A DNA stretch of 7,435 nt from Chloroflexota bacterium (GTDB lineage: Bacteria; Chloroflexota; Anaerolineae; Anaerolineales; Anaerolineaceae). The DNA is taken from positions 1 through 7,435 of the forward strand of contig JAEXTI010000020.1 in the NCBI GenBank assembly GCA_023406965.1, in the 5' to 3' direction. Positions 1-5,362 of this stretch are shown here, in pieces. Both the position numbers and the translations under genes were made by a program. Within the stretch, counting starts at the first letter, position 1. Each line of letters begins with the position of its first letter. Below the pieces are notes generated by a model that had not been told where the DNA came from, searched no databases, and worked only from the letters and a program-made list of their open reading frames with translations.

Positions 1-2309
1 TGGCTCGCCGCCTGGGGTTCCTCAGCCAGGAGGCCGGCCCGCAGTTCCTGGAGCGCTACCAGCAGCACTGCGACGCCATTCGCGCCATTTATTTGAAATA
101 TGTTGGGAGGTCCGAGATGCACGATCCGCTTCCGCCTGAACTGCCCGAGAATTTGGAAACGCATCGTCATGTGGACCGTATGGCCCCTTCCTACGCCGAA
201 CGATTCACCCCGCCCGAGGTGGCGCGCCATGCCGTGCTGGCAACGCGCCTGACAGACGCCAACCCGGTGGAGTTGGATTTGCAAGCTCTTGATGATGGGA
301 CCTGGCGTGTGAGCGTGGTGGCCTTCGATTATCCCGGCGAGTTTTCGCTGATCTGCGGCTTGTTCTTCGTACATGGGCTAAATATCATCAGCGGCGACGC
401 CTTCACCTACGAGCCCGCTCAAACAGGTTTGCAAAAAGACACACGGCGCAAAATTGTGGACGTGTTCATCGTCCAACCGGTGAACGAAGGCGACCTCGAA
501 GAGGGCCTTTGGGCTCGCTATACCGCGGACCTGGCGGGCTACTTGAACCGGCTGCGCGCTGGTGAGCGCCGCGAGGTGCAGGGCGACCTGCTCAAACGGG
601 TCGCCAACGTCCTCCATGAGGGCACCCATTTTCCGGCGGGCGACTTCGTCCCCACCCTCTACCCGATTGAAATTCAAATCGATAACGATCTGAGCGACCG
701 CCATACCGTCTTACAAATCGAAGCGCCGGACACATTTGGCTTTCTCTATGAGCTATCCAATGCGCTGGCCCTCAACCGCGTGTATATCGACCGGGTGACC
801 ATCGACTCGACCGGCAACCGCGTGCATGACACCTTGTTTGTCAGCGACGAAAACGGGCGTAAGATCGTCGACGCGGACCACCAGCGGCAATTGCGCGCCG
901 CCACGGTGCTGATCAAGCATTTCACCCACCTGCTGCCCTTCTCGCCCAACCCCGAAAGTGCTTTACTGCACTTCCGCGATTTTATCGACCAACTCTTCCA
1001 CCGCGCCAACTGGCTGGATGAGCTGGCCTCCCTGGAACGGCCCGAGGTGCTGCAAGGGCTGGCCCGATTGCTGGGTGTCAGCGATTTCTTGTGGGATGAT
1101 TTCCTGCGGATGCAGTATGCCAACCTGTTCCCGGTGGTCAAAGATATCGACGCGCTCGAATCGGCCCGCACGCGCGAGCAATTGCAGGCCGATGTGCAAG
1201 AGCTGCTGCGCGAGTTGCACGCCGGGCCGCAGTCGCCCGATCAAGGCGCGCCGTGGATCGCCGCGCTCAATGACTGGCGCGACCGTGAGATGCTGCGTGT
1301 CGATATGCGCCACATTCTTGGCCACACCACCGAATTCTGGGATTTTGCTGCTGAACTGGCCGACCTGGCAGAGGTGGTGGTGAATAATACTTTCCACCTG
1401 TGCCACGAGGACTTGCGCCTGATCTACGGCACGCCCCTGGTGCAGGACGGCGGCCCGTGTCACATGAGCGTGGTGGCGCTGGGCAAGTTCGGCGGGCGCG
1501 AAATGGGCTTCGCCTCCGACGTCGAGTTGATGTTCATCTACGCCGGCAACGGCATCACCACCGGCCCGCGGGTGATTACTTCGGCTGAGTTCTACGAGAA
1601 GCTGGTGGAGAACTTTGTCAGCGCTACACGCGCTCGCCGCGAGGGCATCTTTGAGGTCGACCTGCAATTGCGACCTTACGGCAAAGCGGGCAGCCTGGCG
1701 GTGCCTCTGGATTCGTTCCGGCGTTACTTTGCCCCCGGCGGTCCGGCCTGGGCCTATGAACGGCAAGCTCTGGTGAAAATGAGCCCGGTGGCAGGCGACC
1801 AGGCCCTGGGGCAGACGGTTTGCGATCTGCGGGATGCCTTTGTGTACACCGGCGAGCCCTTTGACGTGACCTCGATGCGGGCCATGCGCGAGCGGCAATT
1901 GCGCCACCTGGTGCGCGGGGGAACATTCAACCTCAAGTACAGCCTGGGTGGGCTGGTAGATATTGAATACCTGCTGCAAGGGTTGCAGATCACCCACGGA
2001 GCCGCCCATCCCGAAGTGCGTTTGACCAACACCCGCGAGGCGTTGGCAGCCCTGGCCCAGGTGGGTATCCTGTCTGAGGACGATTACACCCGGCTGCGCA
2101 AAGCGCACACCTTCCTGCGCTGGTCGATCGATTCGCTGCGCGTGGTGCGTGGCAACGCCAAGGATGTGACTGTGCCAATGGACGATAGCGAGGGGATGGC
2201 CTACCTAGCGCGACGAATGCGCTACGGCAGCGACGTGGCCCGTTTGCAATCCGAGCTAGAGCGCTACACCGAGGACGTGCGCGAGATCAACGCGCGGTTG
2301 TTGGTGTAA
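1..2309 (+). CDS. glnE: GlnE-type glutamine synthetase adenylyltransferase-like protein with two ACT domains (5' partial)
   Basis: Likely adenylylates and/or deadenylylates glutamine synthetase, cytoplasmic, in nitrogen control. The frame is open from base 3. Its first residues (ARRLGF...LERYQQH) resemble the end of a GlnE helical domain and the protein's own C-terminus (LARRM...LERYTED), so a first nucleotidyltransferase module probably lies upstream. Numbering from the TTG at 93: ACT 1 about 60-150 (DYPGEFSLICGLF), ACT 2 about 192-270 (APDTFGFLYELSNAL), a helical linker about 285-440, then nucleotidyltransferase motif GKFGGREMGFASDVEL at 464-479 and EVDLQLRP at 521-528. The GlnE-type helical domain follows (LKYSLGGLVDIEYL, 614-627; HPEVRLTNTREAL, 639-651). 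Tandem ACT domains are known from GlnD, where they sense glutamine, but are not part of E. coli GlnE. The second active-site Asp is Glu (E478). The family call is firm. Substrate and direction of reaction are inferred. Confidence 0.85.
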   Translation, partial: ARRLGFLSQEAGPQFLERYQQHCDAIRAIYLKYVGRSEMHDPLPPELPENLETHRHVDRMAPSYAERFTPPEVARHAVLATRLTDANPVELDLQALDDGTWRVSVVAFDYPGEFSLICGLFFVHGLNIISGDAFTYEPAQTGLQKDTRRKIVDVFIVQPVNEGDLEEGLWARYTADLAGYLNRLRAGERREVQGDLLKRVANVLHEGTHFPAGDFVPTLYPIEIQIDNDLSDRHTVLQIEAPDTFGFLYELSNALALNRVYIDRVTIDSTGNRVHDTLFVSDENGRKIVDADHQRQLRAATVLIKHFTHLLPFSPNPESALLHFRDFIDQLFHRANWLDELASLERPEVLQGLARLLGVSDFLWDDFLRMQYANLFPVVKDIDALESARTREQLQADVQELLRELHAGPQSPDQGAPWIAALNDWRDREMLRVDMRHILGHTTEFWDFAAELADLAEVVVNNTFHLCHEDLRLIYGTPLVQDGGPCHMSVVALGKFGGREMGFASDVELMFIYAGNGITTGPRVITSAEFYEKLVENFVSATRARREGIFEVDLQLRPYGKAGSLAVPLDSFRRYFAPGGPAWAYERQALVKMSPVAGDQALGQTVCDLRDAFVYTGEPFDVTSMRAMRERQLRHLVRGGTFNLKYSLGGLVDIEYLLQGLQITHGAAHPEVRLTNTREALAALAQVGILSEDDYTRLRKAHTFLRWSIDSLRVVRGNAKDVTVPMDDSEGMAYLARRMRYGSDVARLQSELERYTEDVREINARLLV
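105..119 (+). promoter_or_regulatory. Possible internal ribosome binding site and ATG
   Basis: GGGAGG at 105-110 stands 6 nt before an in-frame ATG at 117, at the junction between the end of the first helical domain and the ACT region. This is a strong Shine-Dalgarno arrangement. It could start a shorter ACT-ACT-nucleotidyltransferase polypeptide. The open frame upstream, with family-like residues, argues that the full-length protein reads through this point, so this may be chance. Confidence 0.3.
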
Positions 2310-2339
2310 ACGAGGGGGGCGAGAAACCCAACCTGCCGG

Positions 2340-2397
2340 TGGTTCATCCACAATCCGGGCGCGGTGACCGCGCCCCTACAGCATAGTAGGGAGCCGG
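2340..2397 (+). repeat. Palindromic intergenic repeat, copy 1
   Basis: About 58 bp, matched at a 75-bp offset by copy 2. It contains the perfect palindrome GGGCGCGGTGACCGCGCCC (2357-2375; 9-bp arms around one base). A second small inverted repeat follows at once: CCCTAC (2374-2379) and GTAGGG (2386-2391) around a 6-nt loop. Flanks are shared too (TGGTT/C-CATCCAC on the left, GTAGG-AGC on the right). It lies 30 bp past the stop of the GlnE-like gene. It resembles REP-like dispersed elements. With no T-run behind it, a classic intrinsic terminator is not supported. Confidence 0.8.
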
Positions 2398-2414
2398 GTT
2401 CCCCACCCCGCTGT

Positions 2415-2472
2415 TGGTCCATCCACGATCAGGGCGCGGTGACCGCGCCCCTACCGCATTGTAGGAAGCGGA
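2415..2472 (+). repeat. Palindromic intergenic repeat, copy 2
   Basis: Second copy of the element at 2340-2397, in the same orientation. The 19-bp palindrome (2432-2450) is identical. The following small hairpin is kept as CCTAC (2450-2454) and GTAGG (2461-2465), although its loop changed from AGCATA to CGCATT. The outermost stem pair is also changed: copy 1 has a C-G pair and copy 2 has C2449 opposite A2466. The 17 bp between the copies is unrelated to the element. It sits about 100 bp upstream of the prs start. Confidence 0.8.
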
Positions 2473-2490
2473 AAATATGTGTGAGAACGC

Positions 2491-2521
2491 CTGACCCGGT
2501 AACCCTGGAGCGTGGTATCAT
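2491..2521 (+). promoter_or_regulatory. Weak candidate promoter for prs
   Basis: TATCAT at 2516-2521 is a fair -10 box (4 of 6 to TATAAT). The only -35-like match is CTGACC at 2491-2496, with a long 19-nt spacer. It would give a leader of about 48 nt before prs. Read-through from the GlnE-like gene is the alternative. Confidence 0.3.
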
Positions 2522-2575
2522 CCAGGTAGATCGCAGTGTGCTTCCAACCAACTACCGATAAAAGGACGGGCTTCT

Positions 2576-3547
2576 ATGTCGCATGATGAAATCGGGATGC
2601 GGATTTTCGCGGGCAATTCTAGCCAGACCTTTGTTGACAAAATGTGCCAGCATTTGGGGGTCGAAAAAGGCCAGGGATACGCCATCACCTTCTCTGAAGG
2701 TAACACCTTCGTCAAAATTCTTGAAAAAGTCCGCGATAAAGACGTCTACATCGTGCAAAGCATCGGTCTCAATCCTAACAACGAGTTCATGGAGCTGCTC
2801 TTCTGGATCGACGCTTTCAAGCGTTCCAGCGCCAACTCGGTCACTGCCATCATTCCCTATTTTGGTTATGCCAAGGGCGACAAGAAAGACGAACCGCGCG
2901 TGTCGATCCGCGCGCGGGTGTGCGCCGATTGTCTGGAAATCACCGGCGTGGATCGGGTCATCACCATGGATTTGCACAGCCCGCAGATTCAGGGCTTCTT
3001 CAAGAAGCCCGTTGATCACTTATACGGCATGGCGCCTTTGTGCGAATACATCCTATCCAAGAATCTTGACAACCTGGTGGCTGCCTCGCCGGATGCGGGC
3101 TTTGCCAAAAACGTGCGCAAATACGCCAAATTCCTCAAGGCTCAGGTAGTCATTGCCGATAAAGTGCGCGCATCTCACGACGAAAACGCCGAGATCATGG
3201 AAATCATCGGCGATGTGCAGGGCAAGAACGTAGTCATTGTGGACGACTTCACCATCTCGGGGGGCACGCTGGTGAACATGGCCCACGCGCTCAAAGACCT
3301 GGGCGCCGAAAAGATTTACGCCTGCTGCACCCACGCTCTGCTGCAAGAAAAGGGACTCAAGGCCCTGGATAACAGTCCTATTGAGGAACTGGTGATCACC
3401 GACACGGTGGAAAATCCACTGGTTTTTGAGCACCCCAAGGTGAAGGTGGTCTCGGTGTCGCACATTTTCGCCCAGGCAGTGAAGATCATCCACGACCGCG
3501 ACTCGCTGAGCAGTCTGTTCGAGCAGATCAACCCCAATATCAGCTAG
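2576..3547 (+). CDS. prs: Ribose-phosphate pyrophosphokinase (PRPP synthetase)
   Basis: Transfers pyrophosphate from ATP to ribose 5-phosphate, making PRPP for purine, pyrimidine, His, Trp and NAD synthesis; cytoplasmic. Its 323 residues are normal for the family. Visible landmarks are YFGYAKGDKKDEPR (95-108, ATP-binding region), MDLHSPQIQGFF (131-142, with the catalytic-type H134), the flexible-loop Lys/Arg pair K196 and R198, and the PRPP-binding loop VIVDDFTISGGTL (220-232, acidic pair D223-D224). The loop differs from the usual DD(I/M)IDT(A/G)GT of class I enzymes, and KVR replaces the usual KRR. Both recall plant class II enzymes, while the N-terminal half is class I-like. An AAGGA at 2562-2566, 9 nt before the ATG, supports this start. 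The stop codon overlaps the 3' end of the opposing MoaD/ThiS-like gene by 8 bp. Confidence 0.95.
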   Translation: MSHDEIGMRIFAGNSSQTFVDKMCQHLGVEKGQGYAITFSEGNTFVKILEKVRDKDVYIVQSIGLNPNNEFMELLFWIDAFKRSSANSVTAIIPYFGYAKGDKKDEPRVSIRARVCADCLEITGVDRVITMDLHSPQIQGFFKKPVDHLYGMAPLCEYILSKNLDNLVAASPDAGFAKNVRKYAKFLKAQVVIADKVRASHDENAEIMEIIGDVQGKNVVIVDDFTISGGTLVNMAHALKDLGAEKIYACCTHALLQEKGLKALDNSPIEELVITDTVENPLVFEHPKVKVVSVSHIFAQAVKIIHDRDSLSSLFEQINPNIS

Positions 3548-3740
3548 CCCCGCCGGAGATCGCCCCCACCAGACGGATAACATCGCCATCCTGCAGCAGC
3601 TCATCTTCCTGCAGCAGCACGCCATTGCGCAGAACCAGGTACAACTCGGGGGGCAAGCCCAGTTGCGCAAGGGCCTCGCCTACGGTCAACGGGGCCGCCA
3701 ACTCGCGTACCTCGCCGCGCCACTGCACGGTTATGCTCAT
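3540..3740 (-). CDS. MoaD/ThiS-family sulfur-carrier-like protein with a Gly-Gly-Ala-Ser tail
   Basis: A 66-residue beta-grasp protein of the ThiS/MoaD ubiquitin-like family, whose C-terminal Gly-Gly is normally adenylated by an E1-like enzyme and loaded with sulfur. Seen: an early strand (MSITVQW), LTVGEALAQLG (18-28), LYLVLRNGVLL (33-43), DGDVIRLVGAISGG (51-64), then Ala65-Ser66. Known carriers of this kind mostly end at the second Gly, so these two extra residues would block activation unless removed. I chose the start at 3740 over an ATG at 3761 because it has an AGGAG 8 nt upstream, begins directly with the first strand, and forms an ATGA overlap with the lipoprotein gene. No thiamine or molybdopterin genes are nearby, so which pathway it serves is unknown. 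Confidence 0.8.
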   Translation of the reverse strand: MSITVQWRGEVRELAAPLTVGEALAQLGLPPELYLVLRNGVLLQEDELLQDGDVIRLVGAISGGAS

Positions 3741-4489
3741 TCCAATCGCTCCTGCAAACACGCCAGCCAGGCGCGCGCAGGGCCTTGCGGCTCACTCGCG
3801 CTGAAGGCCAGGATGGGCCGGGTGAGCGCACCACCGGGCAGATCGCTGATCGGGACGATGCGCACACTCGAATCGACCCAGCGCCGGGGCAGCACCCCCA
3901 ACGCGCCGGGGTCGGCTGCCACCGCCTCACGCATCGCCAGCGGTGAAGGGGCGATCCCGATGGCGCGGCCCAGGGCCAGATCAGGGCTCAGCACGGCTTC
4001 AACAAACAACGCTCGCATGTCACTAGAAGCAAGAGGCGCCCAGGCTTGCAATGCCAGCGGCGACTGCCCCAGGAAATCCCAATCGGCCAAATGACCGCCA
4101 TAGATCAGCCGTAAATCTTCGATATCTAGGCTGGGAATCTTGTTTTCAGGGTGGACAATGACGACCAGTTCTTCGCTGCCCAACTCCGCCGCATAGCCCA
4201 GGATGGACTCGGGCGCGGCCCACGCCAAAGCAAGATCGGCCTCGGCTTCATCAAATGCCATCCCGGCGCCCTCCTGCACCACCAACCCTACTCCATCGGG
4301 AACACAGGCTGTGAAATCTGCGCTCAGGTTGCCCAGCGAAGCCGGATACTGCACCTTGAGCCAAACCGGCGCGGGAGTAGGCGTGGAGGTGGGCGGAGGG
4401 GCGGCGCAAGCGGAAAGCAGCAAGATCACCGCCAAAGCCAAAATCAACCCGCCCCCAACCAGGCGCGGTATAAATATTCGATGTTTCAT
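3737..4489 (-). CDS. Lipoprotein with a periplasmic-binding-protein-like domain
   Basis: 250 residues. The N-terminus is basic (MKHRIFIPR), then a hydrophobic stretch about 11-26 and a lipobox LSAC with lipidation at C28, followed by a Pro/Thr linker (PPPTSTPTPAP). The mature protein should be tethered outside the membrane. The body resembles PstS-like/type-2 substrate-binding proteins: ELVVIVHPENKI (107-118), then LDIEDLRLIYGGHLADW (121-137), which matches the 'L..LR.I..G...W' signature of phosphate-binding-like proteins, and GALGVLPRRWV (195-205) near the second lobe. No ABC permease or ATPase is present, so the ligand and whether it feeds a transporter are unknown. It starts 9 nt after uppP with no good Shine-Dalgarno, suggesting coupling, and its TGA overlaps the next gene's ATG. 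The domain call is moderate; lipidation is well supported. Confidence 0.75.
   Translation of the reverse strand: MKHRIFIPRLVGGGLILALAVILLLSACAAPPPTSTPTPAPVWLKVQYPASLGNLSADFTACVPDGVGLVVQEGAGMAFDEAEADLALAWAAPESILGYAAELGSEELVVIVHPENKIPSLDIEDLRLIYGGHLADWDFLGQSPLALQAWAPLASSDMRALFVEAVLSPDLALGRAIGIAPSPLAMREAVAADPGALGVLPRRWVDSSVRIVPISDLPGGALTRPILAFSASEPQGPARAWLACLQERLE
3749..3753 (-). promoter_or_regulatory. Ribosome binding site deciding the MoaD/ThiS-like start
   Basis: AGGAG on the minus strand, 8 nt before the ATG at 3740. It lies inside the last codons of the lipoprotein gene. It favours the 66-residue form over the 73-residue form that would begin at 3761, upstream of this site. Confidence 0.7.
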
Positions 4490-4498
4490 ACTGCGATT

Positions 4499-5320
4499 TT
4501 ACCGCAGGAGTGACACCACCACCACAAGAGCCGACAAAACCACACAGTAGATCGCGAAGGGGTACAGGGTGCGGCGCGTCAGGAAACTCAGCAGCCAGCG
4601 GATGGAAAGATACCCCACCACGGCAGCGCTGATGAAGCCGGCAACCATCACGGGCAAAAACTGGGACAGGTTGGGCACGTCCAACAAATCCAGCAGCGCC
4701 ATGCCGCCGGCAGCCAGCATGACCGGGATGGACATGAGAAAGCTGAAGCGCGCTGCCGAGGGACGGTCGAGGTGGCGAGTCATGCCGCCGGTGATGGTGG
4801 AACCGGAGCGAGAAACGCCGGGGAAGATCGAGATAGCCTGGAAGGCGCCGATGGTCAGAGCATCTTTCCAGTTCATTTGCTCCATCGAGCGATTACGCTT
4901 GCCAATCTTTTCGGCAGCCACCAGCAGGGCGGCGGTGAGTAGCAGGAACAAACCGGTAGCCAACGGGCTGTTGAAAGCTGCTTCTACAAGATCCTTGACC
5001 AGCAAGCCCAGCACCGCGGCGGGAATGGTCGCCAGGATCAGGTACCAACCCAGGCGCGAATCGGCTTCGGCAAAAGGCTTGCGCTGCACCAGCCCGTTCA
5101 CCCAGGCGCGAATGATGTTCCACAAATCCTTGCGGAAGTACACGATGACCGCCACCAGCGTGCCCATTTGCACCAGCACGTCGAAGACGAAAACAAAGGC
5201 TTCGTCAAGCTGCCAATTGAGCAAGAACGGGACCAGCACCAGGTGCGCCGAACTGGAAATGGGCAAGAATTCGGTCAGGCCCTGGATAATTCCAAGAATA
5301 ATGGCTTCGAGTAATGACAT
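4499..5320 (-). CDS. uppP: Undecaprenyl-diphosphatase (UppP/BacA)
   Basis: Integral membrane enzyme removing a phosphate from undecaprenyl diphosphate, so that the lipid carrier can be reused for peptidoglycan and other envelope polymers; excess activity is known to give bacitracin resistance. 273 residues, normal length. Signature motifs: GLTEFLPISSSAH (14-26; E17 and H26) and PGVSRSGSTI (167-176; R171), the two conserved regions forming the active site in this family. Several hydrophobic segments are seen (for example about 41-61, 92-109, 119-136, 195-214, 223-244, 252-270). GGAGA 8 nt upstream supports the start. It lies 42 nt after tgt and 9 nt before the lipoprotein gene, consistent with one operon. 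Confidence 0.96.
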   Translation of the reverse strand: MSLLEAIILGIIQGLTEFLPISSSAHLVLVPFLLNWQLDEAFVFVFDVLVQMGTLVAVIVYFRKDLWNIIRAWVNGLVQRKPFAEADSRLGWYLILATIPAAVLGLLVKDLVEAAFNSPLATGLFLLLTAALLVAAEKIGKRNRSMEQMNWKDALTIGAFQAISIFPGVSRSGSTITGGMTRHLDRPSAARFSFLMSIPVMLAAGGMALLDLLDVPNLSQFLPVMVAGFISAAVVGYLSIRWLLSFLTRRTLYPFAIYCVVLSALVVVVSLLR

Positions 5321-5362
5321 ATCAATGTTCTCCGGTTTTGTAACATTCCATGGGGTGGAATA

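Noticed and set aside
963..2108. A 381-codon open frame on the minus strand inside the GlnE-like gene
   Set aside because: It lies wholly antisense to a recognisable gene, has no family resemblance (Gln/His/Val-rich composition typical of a shadow frame) and no ribosome binding site that I could see.
2364..2561. A 65-codon open frame between the GlnE-like gene and prs
   Set aside because: It runs through the palindromic repeats, whose two copies are translated into near-repeats, and starts within a palindrome arm. It shows no protein-like features.
3590..3618. Direct repeat CCTGCAGCAGC twice, 18 bp apart
   Set aside because: It is in frame within the MoaD/ThiS-like gene and is explained by the repeated residues Leu-Leu-Gln at the end of the fold.
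3053..3670. A 205-codon minus-strand frame covering part of prs and the MoaD/ThiS-like gene
   Set aside because: Its length comes from being antisense to prs. The family-like frame in its upstream part is the 66-residue carrier in another frame.
5345..5361. Short hairpin ATTCCA-TGGGG-TGGAAT between tgt and uppP
   Set aside because: Only 6-bp AT-containing arms and no T-run on the minus strand, so it is too weak to call a terminator or processing site. The close spacing suggests co-transcription.
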